From Pseudomonadota bacterium (GTDB lineage: Bacteria; Pseudomonadota; Alphaproteobacteria; RF32; CAG-239): 13,159 bases of DNA. The notes below the pieces were generated by a model. That model was not told where the DNA came from, did no database searches, and saw only the letters and a program-made list of their open reading frames with translations. The stretch is taken from assembly GCA_021617435.1 (NCBI GenBank), contig JAJWCP010000027.1, positions 1-13,159 on the forward strand, written 5' to 3'. A program made the position numbers and the translations under genes. Shown piece by piece: positions 1 through 6,619 of this stretch. Position 1 is the first letter of the stretch; each line of letters begins with the position of its first letter.

Positions 1-2
1 CA

Positions 3-236
3 ATAATCCCGAATGTTTTTGCCCTAGCAACAGAATTATTGAGTGGCAGCAAAAATACAGAAGGTGGTTTGGTTGGATATTTTGTATTAATGTTCTTATC
101 TGCATATTTGATAATACCATTAATAAAAAAAGAACAACTTCCTAAATTTCTAGCATCAAAATGGGTACTATATGCCTTATTTTATCTATTGTTTTGGTTA
201 TTAGCCTTATTGTGTGCATTTTTTTATGGATTGTAG
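3..236 (+). CDS. C-terminal part of a small membrane protein, cut by the left window edge
   Basis: The frame is open from base 3 to the TAG at 234-236, so the 5' end probably lies outside the window. A TTG at 39 could act as a start but has no clear ribosome binding site. The visible 77 residues hold two hydrophobic stretches, GYFVLMFLSAYLIIPLI and a Leu/Phe-rich segment ending WLLALLCAFFYGL, separated by a short basic loop with KKEQLPKF. This is the pattern of a helical hairpin at the C-terminus of an inner-membrane protein. No family is recognised. It runs in the same direction as the following operon, but a good promoter lies in the 99-bp gap, so the two are probably independent. Confidence 0.55.
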   Translation: MIPNVFALATELLSGSKNTEGGLVGYFVLMFLSAYLIIPLIKKEQLPKFLASKWVLYALFYLLFWLLALLCAFFYGL

Positions 237-272
237 TTTAAGCGGCCATCTAAATGATAGACTAAAAACCCG

Positions 273-308
273 TTGACTTTTGACAAAAAGATGCTACACT
301 CTTTTAAT
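273..308 (+). promoter_or_regulatory. Two overlapping sigma-70-type promoter candidates
   Basis: TTGACA at 280-285 is followed after 17 bp by TTTAAT at 303-308. A second pair, TTGACT at 273-278 and TACACT at 295-300, has a 16-bp spacer. Either would start transcription about 20-30 bp before the ATG at 336, leaving a short leader that contains the GGAGG ribosome binding site. The promoter should drive the two-gene unit 336-3654. Confidence 0.6.
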
Positions 309-335
309 ATATAAAAGCTACAAACGGAGGGCAAT

Positions 336-1952
336 ATGGCAGTTTACGGTACCGAAAAAAAATCAATTACAGAGTTAACCTGGCTTGAATTTCAGCAGTT
401 GCGCAAATTAACTCTGGCGGAAGTGCGTGAGTTTTGTGTCTCGCGCGGGGTTGGCGGACGTGATATAGACGTATACCGCATGTTAGCTGACCGCGATATG
501 TTACCTGACATCAGGGCTGAATTAGTGTTAAGCTGCGTTGAACAGGCGGTTAAAGATGGTACGGCTGATTTTAAACACCCTAATTATGAGCTTGGTAAAT
601 TGCGGCAAGATGATATTATTGCCGGTTACAAACGTTATCCGAAAGCCCTTAAAAAACTTGGCGCCGACATTCCGTCAATAGTTGCCGTTGCCCTTGGTAA
701 AGATAAAAAATTACGTGAAAATCCCGAGTTAAAGTTTTTGATTGCGGCTATGTCGCACAACTCTGACAGCTATGAAGCATTAATGGCGCAGATTGCTGAA
801 AAAGGCTTTAATGCCGGAGCCGGAGTTGAAAAATTGGTGTACAAGTTCAAACATCATTTAGAACGCGCTGAAAAACTTAAAGTTGTGCACCAAGAGCTTG
901 ACCGCTATAAAAATGAAGTCAGCCGCCGCCTTGGCGATAAGGTTTATCCGGCGCTTAACATTAATCCTGAGACTGTTGTTGACGCGGCTCTTGCCAAAGC
1001 CCGCGGCGAACTTGACAATCCTTTCCGTCCTGAAAAAAGAATCAGCTTTTGGAGGGGCTTTACTATGGGTTGGAAAAAGCGCGCTGCCAAAAATGCTGAA
1101 ATTAAAGAGCAGAAAAAACAGTGTAAAGAAGCCAATCTGTTAGTCAAAGAACTTGCCGTTAAATGCAAGGAATCTCCGGCTTTCAAAGATTATAAAACTT
1201 ATGCTGATCTTAAACGTCAGTTAAATAGCGGTAAAACCGTCGCCGATTATGAAAAAATGTGCGCCAATCTTTCCGCTTTGTATGACAGCGCTTGCGATAC
1301 TTTGCTCAAACAGGCTGAAACCGCCCGTATGGCGCAAAAAACATCAGGTTTGGAAGCGGTTGAAACCAACGCCGGAACAGATATTCTGGCCACAAAAGCC
1401 AAAGTTCGCAAACAAAAGGCTAAATTAGGCGTTCGTGAGCTTTATCAGCAGTCAGGGTTAAATATTAAATCTAAGCCGAAACCTGAGCCGGAAGAGTATC
1501 ACTTTAAGCCCATGGTCATGAAACCTATTAGAAAATCATACCCGTTGCCGGCTGATTTGGCTTCTGAAAATCCGCATATCCAAAAAGCGATAGAAATGGT
1601 GCGCTCCGAGCAATATGAAAGCTTTGAGGCAATGCAGGCAGATACGGAAAACTTCAGAAATTTGCCTAAATACGCCCAAGATACAGCCCGCATGTTATAT
1701 GCATCGGCTCATCATGGTACCGAATGGGATACGGAAAAGAAGAAAGCTTCTTTTGCCAAGCAGATTGTGAAAAAAGCGGAAGCTTCCGCTAAAGCCGGAT
1801 TAAACAAACTTTCGGTTTATAAAAATGTTAAAAAGCAAAAGGCTAAAGTAAAAGTCTCCGCGCTAAAACAAGCTAAACAGGCTAAAAAGGTGCAATCCGG
1901 CACAATCAGAAAAATTATTACTGAAAAACAAATCGCGGCGCGTTCCGCTTAA
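336..1952 (+). CDS. Unknown 538-residue helical, Lys/Ala-rich protein, first gene of a two-gene operon
   Basis: No family is recognised. The ATG at 336 has a strong GGAGGG ribosome binding site 5 bases upstream. There is no signal peptide or membrane segment, so a cytoplasmic protein is expected. Residues 1-165 look like a compact helical region. Residues 170-335 are rich in charged helix with heptad-like spacing, suggesting coiled coil. A Pro/Lys/Glu linker (KPKPEPEEY, about 379-387) leads to a second helical part at about 400-465. The last 70 residues are a strongly basic Lys/Ala tail that could bind nucleic acid or another polyanion; that is inference from composition only. Codon use resembles the following gene. 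The next gene begins 16 bases downstream, so the two are very likely co-transcribed and may work together. Confidence 0.85.
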   Translation: MAVYGTEKKSITELTWLEFQQLRKLTLAEVREFCVSRGVGGRDIDVYRMLADRDMLPDIRAELVLSCVEQAVKDGTADFKHPNYELGKLRQDDIIAGYKRYPKALKKLGADIPSIVAVALGKDKKLRENPELKFLIAAMSHNSDSYEALMAQIAEKGFNAGAGVEKLVYKFKHHLERAEKLKVVHQELDRYKNEVSRRLGDKVYPALNINPETVVDAALAKARGELDNPFRPEKRISFWRGFTMGWKKRAAKNAEIKEQKKQCKEANLLVKELAVKCKESPAFKDYKTYADLKRQLNSGKTVADYEKMCANLSALYDSACDTLLKQAETARMAQKTSGLEAVETNAGTDILATKAKVRKQKAKLGVRELYQQSGLNIKSKPKPEPEEYHFKPMVMKPIRKSYPLPADLASENPHIQKAIEMVRSEQYESFEAMQADTENFRNLPKYAQDTARMLYASAHHGTEWDTEKKKASFAKQIVKKAEASAKAGLNKLSVYKNVKKQKAKVKVSALKQAKQAKKVQSGTIRKIITEKQIAARSA

Positions 1953-1968
1953 ATGAGAGGAGTTTAAG

Positions 1969-3654
1969 ATGAACAGCGCAGTTAGCACTGATTTAGCCAA
2001 ATACAGCTTTGGAGTGCGAGATATGCAGGCGCCGAGCCATTGGCGCGAGGCTCCGACAGATTTTTCATTGCTTGATAATTATAAAACTATTGTCATTTTC
2101 CCCGGAAGCGGCAGTACAGAAGCTAAAGCCGCTAACGGTATGTGCAAAATTTTTGAAAATATGCTGCCCGAAGAGCTTAAAGGAAAAGTAAAAATTTGCT
2201 CGTTATATTATGAGAAGCAGCCTAATCAATATGATTCCAGTGTGCTCAGAGCGCAAAGTTTTTTTGATAATTATATGGTGCCGCTTTTTGCTACCCGTGA
2301 TGAAAACGGCGATTTACACCGTATGTCTGCTATGAAAGCCGCGCATAATGCCCGCAAGCTGATAATCGGAACGCACTGTTACGGCAGCAGTATTTTAAAC
2401 GGTATTAATCGTTTGACTGATGAATTACTGACTGATTTGGGCTATTTAGCAGAAGAACGCCGTGTTATTCAAAAGCAAATTTATGTGGTGCAGCACAATA
2501 ATATTGAAAAAGACTTAGACAGCCATAAATTTAACTTTACTAATCTTATTCGTTTAAGCGCGGTTGATGAACGTTTAGATTTACGCGCCACTTATGACGG
2601 CACTTTTCGCCATTATGTTACCACAACCGATTTATCAGATAAAGACACTCTATTTTTTAATATGGCGGAAAATGCTGATATTCTGTTGGTTCATCGCACG
2701 GTTATGGCGGGGCGTAACGGACATAACGGCGGTTTTTGGTCGCATCAGTTTAAGCTTGACGGAGCCTTAAAAGAAGAAGAGATATTTAAGCTTATTTTTG
2801 ATGAAGTTACCTCAACTGATTATTTGATTGAACACAATCATCAAATTTTAAATAAAGCGCTCGTCAAACACCCTGAAAAACAAGAGCTTGCCACAGAAGT
2901 TGTTGCTTCCGGTAATGAGTATATTAAAAACTGCCGCAGTTATATGAGCGGTATGCAAACCACTTTTGCTGATTGTTGCAAACAAATTGAAGCCGGTACC
3001 TTTGATGCTTCCAAAGTTCCGCATAATGTGTTGTTTGCCATAGATAAGTACGATAATTTTTTGTTAGACTATGCCTTTGCCGAAAATAACGAACAACTGG
3101 TTAAAGATATATTTTCAGCAATGCAGCAGGGCATGCCTATCCGCAAACCGGATGACCCTGAAAGTGTTGGCAAGTGGGAAAAATGGCCTTTTAACAAAAA
3201 TCAAAGCGAAGCCTTAAACCGCACAGAAAGCACATGGAGCAGCAAAGCTTTGGCACTTAAAAGCCCTGAATTGTTTGCTATGTTCAGCGATAAAAACATC
3301 AATTTGCAAAACGTAAATTATGCTAAAGCCGATGATAAAATGTTGTCAGCGGCGGCAGATGTTTTTGCAGAGCGCAAATTTTTACCGGTGTTGCCGTCAA
3401 TTAACAATTTTGCTCAAGCTTTTGCCAAGCTTTATGCGCAAACGGAAAAGCGTGCGCCTTCAGAAGATGTGCAACGAGCGCAGCAAATTTTAGAAAGTAA
3501 AATTTTTGGTATTGAAAATCAGCCTAAATCATATTTTACGGACAGGGTATACAGTTATGCTGAAAAATTTGGAGCTAAAAAATTACAAACTCTGATTAAT
3601 CAGTACCAAACCGGCGCTTTGGCATTGTCATTAAAAAATAATCATTCGCGCTGA
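1969..3654 (+). CDS. Unknown 561-residue protein with an alpha/beta hydrolase-like N-terminal half
   Basis: The start is an ATG preceded by GAGGAG, 16 bases after the stop of the upstream gene. The N-terminal half reads as alternating strands and helices: TIVIFPGSGST (40-50), KVKICSLYY (73-81), KLIIGTHCYGSS (130-141), QIYVVQHNN (170-178) and ADILLVHRTV (236-245). The GTHCYGSS segment has the shape of a nucleophile elbow (G-x-C-x-G) after a hydrophobic strand, and IFPGSGS could be an oxyanion or phosphate loop. Cys137 and His/Asp residues in the later loops would be the ones to test. The fold call is inference; there is no recognised family. The C-terminal half (about 280-561) is mostly helical and unassigned. 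There is no signal peptide or membrane segment. A strong terminator follows at 3676-3709. Confidence 0.85.
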   Translation: MNSAVSTDLAKYSFGVRDMQAPSHWREAPTDFSLLDNYKTIVIFPGSGSTEAKAANGMCKIFENMLPEELKGKVKICSLYYEKQPNQYDSSVLRAQSFFDNYMVPLFATRDENGDLHRMSAMKAAHNARKLIIGTHCYGSSILNGINRLTDELLTDLGYLAEERRVIQKQIYVVQHNNIEKDLDSHKFNFTNLIRLSAVDERLDLRATYDGTFRHYVTTTDLSDKDTLFFNMAENADILLVHRTVMAGRNGHNGGFWSHQFKLDGALKEEEIFKLIFDEVTSTDYLIEHNHQILNKALVKHPEKQELATEVVASGNEYIKNCRSYMSGMQTTFADCCKQIEAGTFDASKVPHNVLFAIDKYDNFLLDYAFAENNEQLVKDIFSAMQQGMPIRKPDDPESVGKWEKWPFNKNQSEALNRTESTWSSKALALKSPELFAMFSDKNINLQNVNYAKADDKMLSAAADVFAERKFLPVLPSINNFAQAFAKLYAQTEKRAPSEDVQRAQQILESKIFGIENQPKSYFTDRVYSYAEKFGAKKLQTLINQYQTGALALSLKNNHSR

Positions 3655-3675
3655 TAATTTATACGGCTTACAGCA

Positions 3676-3709
3676 AAAACCCCGCTAAATAATATGTTAG
3701 CGGGGTTTT
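3676..3709. terminator. Bidirectional intrinsic terminator between convergent genes
   Basis: Thirteen perfectly paired bases, AAAACCCCGCTAA (3676-3688) with its complement at 3697-3709, enclose an 8-base loop. The GC core is flanked by A and T runs, so it can act in both directions. It lies between the plus-strand gene ending at 3654 and the minus-strand gene ending at 3727. Confidence 0.85.
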
Positions 3710-3726
3710 GCAGCGGATAAAACTTT

Positions 3727-4365
3727 TTATTCTTCTTCATCCGGGGCCTCAGAAATAAACTGCATATAATATGCTTTTCCGAGGTAGGATGTAAGGACAA
3801 GTTCCTCATCTTCCGTTATGCTCACATGCTCACCTGAGGTCAGTGCCTGAAAAAGTTTGTTCTTTAGGCTCACTTCTAAGGCGTCAGGCCAGATAGAGAG
3901 CGATATCTTTCCCAGCATTTGCAGGTTGTGAACAAGCTCAGCAAACTTGCAGTCGCCAAATGTCCATACATAAAGCGCGGAACCGTTAACACGTGTGCCG
4001 TCTGCACGATGGTACACAATTTTGTAAGCGGCTTGTTTGAGGGCGGCATCACGCAAAGCGGAAGGCATTAGGTTGAGGGCTTCGGTTTCTGAAAAGCGTT
4101 CAACGGCGCCGTGCAGTCTTATTACGTCTTGCTGCCACTTGCTGTAATATACGGCGGCATAACCATCATATTGCTCTCCGAGCTTCAAGACGTTTGCGCT
4201 TCCATAAGCTTCCACTATTTGGTCAAAGGAATTAAATCCTGAACAGAAAGCCATTGCCTGCTCAAAGCTGAGCTTTACAGCCTGAAACTCCGTACCGAAA
4301 ATGGTGCTGGCAGGGCGCGTCTCCAAAGCAGAGGAATAAATTTTTATTCTTTTCATAATAAACAT
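3727..4365 (-). CDS. Unknown 212-residue soluble protein
   Basis: No family is recognised. The protein has no signal peptide or membrane segment. It has a mixed alpha/beta pattern, a His/Tyr-rich centre (AAYKIVYHRADG, about residues 111-122) and a short acidic end (EAPDEEE). Two ATG codons, at 4365 and 4356, are three codons apart (MFIMKRIKIY). Neither has a ribosome binding site, and a good promoter sits so close (-10 at 4385-4390) that the leader would be only about a dozen bases. The second ATG begins the more typical MKRIKIY sequence. The gene is monocistronic, converges on the upstream operon and shares its terminator. Confidence 0.75.
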   Translation of the reverse strand: MFIMKRIKIYSSALETRPASTIFGTEFQAVKLSFEQAMAFCSGFNSFDQIVEAYGSANVLKLGEQYDGYAAVYYSKWQQDVIRLHGAVERFSETEALNLMPSALRDAALKQAAYKIVYHRADGTRVNGSALYVWTFGDCKFAELVHNLQMLGKISLSIWPDALEVSLKNKLFQALTSGEHVSITEDEELVLTSYLGKAYYMQFISEAPDEEE

Positions 4366-4384
4366 AATTTTTGTTATCAGCGTG

Positions 4385-4413
4385 AGTATACCGCGTATTG
4401 ACTTAAATGTAAA
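4385..4413 (-). promoter_or_regulatory. Promoter for the unknown gene at 3727-4365
   Basis: On the minus strand TTTACA (4408-4413) and TATACT (4385-4390) are separated by exactly 17 bp. The predicted start point near 4378 leaves a leader of only about 12-22 bases and no Shine-Dalgarno sequence. Confidence 0.65.
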
Positions 4414-4454
4414 GAATTTTATACAAAATAAAGTTTTTTGTACAAAAATAATGC

Positions 4455-4482
4455 TTGATTTTTAGGTCGGTTTATGTAATTT
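4455..4482 (+). promoter_or_regulatory. Weak promoter candidate for tRNA-Thr
   Basis: TTGATT at 4455-4460 and TAATTT at 4477-4482 are 16 bp apart. This would start transcription only a few bases before the mature tRNA end at 4492. The match is modest, but the position is right. Confidence 0.35.
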
Positions 4483-4491
4483 AAGAACAGC

Positions 4492-4567
<76 letters not shown>

Positions 4568-4594
4568 GTTTTTTTTAAGAGATACGTTATAAGT

Positions 4595-4628
4595 AAAAAT
4601 CCCCGCCGCCGAAGCAACGGGGATTTTT
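4595..4628 (+). terminator. Terminator-like hairpin in repeat unit 1
   Basis: AAAAATCCCCG (4595-4605) pairs with CGGGGATTTTT (4618-4628) around a 12-base loop. GC-rich pairs are followed by a T run. It is the first hairpin downstream of the tRNA and the likely end of much of its primary transcript. Confidence 0.7.
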
Positions 4629-4759
4629 GCGTTGCTAAGCTCTGGCTCGTAAGCTTTGCCCAAAGGGCAATCGCTAACTCGCTGCGGTCAGTCTGTTTGT
4701 AACGCCGCGGCTTCTGCGCTGTCGCTTGGCGCCTTGGCGACAAACTATCCCGCTGCGTT

Positions 4760-4788
4760 AAAAATTGCTCCACCGGAGCAATTTTTTT
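4760..4788 (+). terminator. Second terminator-like hairpin in repeat unit 1
   Basis: AAAAATTGCTCC (4760-4771) pairs with GGAGCAATTTTT (4775-4786) around the three-base loop ACC, and the T run continues to 4788. It sits just upstream of the first tRNA 3'-half copy. Confidence 0.7.
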
Positions 4789-4794
4789 CCTCGC

Positions 4795-4844
4795 CGCATT
4801 CGAAATAGCGTGGGTCGTGTGTTCAAGTCACATAACCGGCACCA
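4795..4844 (+). pseudogene. Partial copy of tRNA-Thr, 3' half with CCA
   Basis: Fifty bases match tRNA positions 4519-4567 with one substitution (the last anticodon base, T to A) and one inserted A in the anticodon arm. The variable region, T-arm, 3' acceptor strand, discriminator and CCA are exact. The D-arm and 5' acceptor strand are absent, so it cannot be a functional tRNA. Confidence 0.9.
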
Positions 4845-4869
4845 GTTTTTTAAGAGATACGTTTTAAGT

Positions 4870-4903
4870 AAAAATCCCCGCCGCCAAAGCAACGGGGATT
4901 TTT
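4870..4903 (+). terminator. Terminator-like hairpin in repeat unit 2
   Basis: Same 11-bp stem as at 4595-4628, here 4870-4880 with 4893-4903. The loop differs by one base. Confidence 0.65.
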
Positions 4904-5034
4904 GCGTTGCTAAGCTCTGGCTCGTAAGCTCTGCCTGTCAGGCAATCGCTAACTCGCTGCGGTCAGTCTGTTTGTAACGCCGCGGCTTCTGCGCTGTCGC
5001 TTGGCGCCTTGGCGACAAACTATCCCGCTGCGTT

Positions 5035-5063
5035 AAAAATTGCTCCACCGGAGCAATTTTTTT
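5035..5063 (+). terminator. Second terminator-like hairpin in repeat unit 2
   Basis: Same 12-bp stem and ACC loop as at 4760-4788, here 5035-5046 with 5050-5061, followed by T. Confidence 0.65.
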
Positions 5064-5069
5064 CCTCGC

Positions 5070-5119
5070 CGCATTCGAAATAGCGTGGGTCGTGTGTTCA
5101 AGTCACATAACCGGCACCA
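5070..5119 (+). pseudogene. Second partial copy of tRNA-Thr, 3' half with CCA
   Basis: Identical to the copy at 4795-4844, including the same substitution and inserted A in the anticodon arm. The two partial copies therefore derive from each other rather than independently from the tRNA. Confidence 0.9.
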
Positions 5120-5125
5120 TTTTAA

Positions 5126-5149
5126 AGCCTTGAAAAATCAAGGCTCTTT
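5126..5149. terminator. Terminator between the tRNA repeat array and the pilin-like gene
   Basis: AGCCTTGA (5126-5133) pairs with TCAAGGCT (5138-5145) around AAAA. On the plus strand it is followed by CTTTG; on the minus strand by TTTAAAA. It could end both the tRNA-repeat transcript and the minus-strand gene that stops at 5190. Confidence 0.6.
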
Positions 5150-5189
5150 GTGTATTGTTACGATAATTTAATATGTTCTGTTTTGTTTT

Positions 5190-5999
5190 TTAATCAAAGT
5201 TGAAATTGGCGGAAACACGGCAGAGTGGACCACTTTTGCATAAAGCGCAGTAATCATAAATATCGCTTTTGGTAATTTGGTTTATGGTGATTGCATTTAA
5301 TATCGGAGAAGCAAAAGTACCGACTTTATCTAGTTTAACACCTGCAGAGTAAAGTTTTTCGCTATTGGCTTTAATCAGCTCAAACACATTATTGCATACA
5401 TCTTGTTGGTCGGGTTGATAAGTAACGGCAACAGTATAAGAATCTAAGGGAGATTCTGCATTTCCGTAGTAATCAAGCCAAATTTCGTTTCCAAAAATAT
5501 CATATATTTGATCAGGATCATTGGGACGAATCATTTCAAGCGGAATGGCATTCAGTTTGGTGAGCAAAGTGATTATAGAACTGTTAATTGCAATATTGTT
5601 GCGGTCGCGGCCTAACATTTCGCGGTAATGTTCTAATGAAAACAAAATTTGGGTTAGTTGCTCTGATTGCTTATTTAATTTATATTTCATCATCGCTTTA
5701 CTGTAACCGGCAATGGCGCCGACGGATAAGACTCCGATTATCGCCAGCACGCCAAGCATTTCCACCATAGACCGACCGGCATTCACAATCTTGTCATTCT
5801 CAAACTTGACCTGATAATCCACCCCTATGTTGTCATTCTCAAACTTGATCCGATAATCCAGGTGGGACAAATTTGCTACTTTATTTAACCTGGACTCTCC
5901 GATCAAGTCGGAGAGTGACAAAGAAGAGGTGAAGACCTCCCTTATACCGGAGTGTGACAGAGTGTGGTGTAAAAAGCGGCTGAAATATGATTTTATCAT
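5190..5999 (-). CDS. Type IV pilin-like (pseudopilin) protein with a repeat-built N-terminal extension
   Basis: The ATG at 5999 has GAGGAG six bases upstream. The key motif is AG|RSMVEMLGVLAIIG, with predicted prepilin-peptidase cleavage after Gly75, Glu at position +5 of the mature protein (Glu80) and a hydrophobic helix to about residue 100. The mature part would be about 194 residues and carries IYDIFGNEI and a C-terminal C-x2-C-x5-C group (Cys251, 254, 260). Both features are shared with the gene at 12271-13083. By family it would be exported to the inner membrane and assembled into a pilus or pseudopilus; no pilus machinery is in the window. The 75-residue leader is far longer than usual and consists of palindromic repeat modules read in frame, including a 13-codon tandem duplication. 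It lies 95 bp downstream of the polymerase pair. Confidence 0.85.
   Translation of the reverse strand: MIKSYFSRFLHHTLSHSGIREVFTSSLSLSDLIGESRLNKVANLSHLDYRIKFENDNIGVDYQVKFENDKIVNAGRSMVEMLGVLAIIGVLSVGAIAGYSKAMMKYKLNKQSEQLTQILFSLEHYREMLGRDRNNIAINSSIITLLTKLNAIPLEMIRPNDPDQIYDIFGNEIWLDYYGNAESPLDSYTVAVTYQPDQQDVCNNVFELIKANSEKLYSAGVKLDKVGTFASPILNAITINQITKSDIYDYCALCKSGPLCRVSANFNFD
5791..5860 (-). repeat. In-frame 39-bp tandem duplication inside the pilin leader
   Basis: Two 31-bp copies (5791-5821 and 5830-5860) differ at two bases and lie exactly 39 bp apart, so the frame is kept. They encode DYQVKFENDK and DYRIKFENDN. The related stretch in the second pilin gene (12918-12948, DYRVKPDNDS) occurs once and is a clean palindrome, whereas the arms here have decayed. 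Confidence 0.85.
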
Positions 6000-6071
6000 A
6001 AAAATCTCCTCAAAAAGTTAAATTTAAGAAGATTTTAGCTCGCGTTTTTTTTTTGCAATATTTACGAGTCC
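5855..6071 (-). repeat. Duplicated 5' cassette, copy A (upstream region, RBS and leader codons)
   Basis: This stretch matches 12939-13159 closely. Bases 6017-6071 are identical over 55 bp to 13105-13159, and the leader coding part differs at scattered positions. The identical block includes a ten-T run and TTGCAA and TAAAAT elements (minus strand) that could form a promoter with a short 15-bp spacer. Copy B reaches the end of the window, so the outer limit of the repeat beyond 6071 cannot be judged. Confidence 0.85.
5894..5916. repeat. Palindromic module read as protein (first pilin gene)
   Basis: Arms ACTCTCCGA (5894-5902) and TCGGAGAGT (5908-5916) surround TCAAG. On the coding strand it encodes the core of LSDLIGES. 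A further short palindrome (GAGGT/ACCTC, 5926-5939) follows. Confidence 0.8.
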
Positions 6072-6094
6072 GTGCTGTGCATAAGTTGTATTGA

Positions 6095-6592
6095 TTAAAA
6101 CAGCGGATTGTATGCCCACTGCAATAAAGCCTGTCGTTGTTTTGGGCGACACTCAAAGTCAAATTGCGCGCAATTATGCTCAATTTGTGCCAAATGCCGC
6201 CGAAACGCCTTCCAGCGATTTATTTGCACAATATCAATTTCAGGAATACGTCTGCCGCTATAATACCTGCAATACCACTGAAACCAACCGCGCGGGTCAG
6301 GATATAATATCCAACCTTTGCGCCGCCATTCCTGCAAGGAAAGACGTGATTTTATTTGAAAACAGTTGCAATTTATATCCGGTTTATTTAATGACAATCG
6401 CGCACCTGTAAACCAATTTTCAGGAAATTCATATAGGCAATCATTTAAGTAATGCCCTTCAAACACGCCCATAGCAAGCATTTGTATCGGTGAAAGTTCA
6501 GGCTTAAAATCAGGGGCAAAATTTTTGCCTTCTGGTGAAACCCGCTCATATACATAGTTATTTTGCATTTTATCATTAACGAAAACCGGCAT
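6095..6592 (-). CDS. Conserved protein of unknown function, second gene of the Y-polymerase operon
   Basis: The 165-residue protein starts at an ATG with AAGGAG seven bases upstream, 27 bases after the polymerase stop codon. It carries conspicuous conserved-looking segments: SPIQMLAMGVFEGHYL (34-49), EFPENWF (55-61), a Gly-Trp block with DPRGWFQWYCRYYSGRR (99-115) and a C-terminal CRPKQRQALLQWAY (148-161). From memory these motifs recur in a widespread uncharacterised family; no name or function can be assigned. It is Trp-, Arg- and aromatic-rich, lacks a signal peptide or membrane segment, and is probably cytoplasmic. Co-transcription with an SOS-type polymerase suggests, but does not show, a link to DNA damage. 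Confidence 0.85.
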   Translation of the reverse strand: MPVFVNDKMQNNYVYERVSPEGKNFAPDFKPELSPIQMLAMGVFEGHYLNDCLYEFPENWFTGARLSLNKPDINCNCFQIKSRLSLQEWRRKGWILYPDPRGWFQWYCRYYSGRRIPEIDIVQINRWKAFRRHLAQIEHNCAQFDFECRPKQRQALLQWAYNPLF

Positions 6593-6593
6593 T

Positions 6594-6619
6594 ATATATC
6601 TCCTTAAAAGGATATATAA
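6594..6619 (-). promoter_or_regulatory. Inverted repeat covering the ribosome binding site of the operon's second gene
   Basis: The 27-base gap between the two genes is almost entirely an imperfect inverted repeat: ATATATC and CCTT face AAGG and ATATAT, with one bulged base. The AAGGAG site lies within it. Such a hairpin could lower translation unless ribosomes finishing the polymerase gene open it; that role is inference. Confidence 0.45.

Larger units (their letters stand above)
4568..4844 (+). repeat. tRNA-linked tandem repeat, unit 1 (277 bp)
   Basis: This unit and the next are near-identical direct repeats that begin right after a CCA end and finish with another CCA end. In order it contains a T-run, a terminator-like hairpin (4595-4628), a small hairpin with arms TTGCCC and GGGCAA (4656-4670), a GC-rich middle with further self-complementary stretches around GGCGCC, a second terminator-like hairpin (4760-4788) and a 50-base copy of the tRNA-Thr 3' half. 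It differs from unit 2 by two bases in T-run length, a few single substitutions and a five-base change inside the small hairpin. No convincing protein is coded here. Confidence 0.9.
4845..5119 (+). repeat. tRNA-linked tandem repeat, unit 2 (275 bp)
   Basis: Second copy of the unit, again ending in a tRNA-Thr 3' half with CCA (5070-5119). The small hairpin at 4932-4944 has arms TGCCT and AGGCA around GTC. The loop-closing C-G pair of unit 1 has become T-A and the loop AAA has become GTC, so pairing is kept, although the outermost T-A pair of unit 1 is lost here. The last copy is followed directly by a separate hairpin terminator at 5126-5145. Confidence 0.9.

Noticed and set aside
883..1186. 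Open frames on both strands inside the first large unknown gene
   Set aside because: Overlapping shadows of the 538-residue frame, with no own ribosome binding sites.
4568..5119. CRISPR array
   Set aside because: Only two long tandem units with no short repeat/variable spacer pattern and no cas genes.
6091..6411. 106-codon plus-strand open frame
   Set aside because: Antisense to the conserved gene at 6095-6592, which has an RBS, operon position and conserved motifs.
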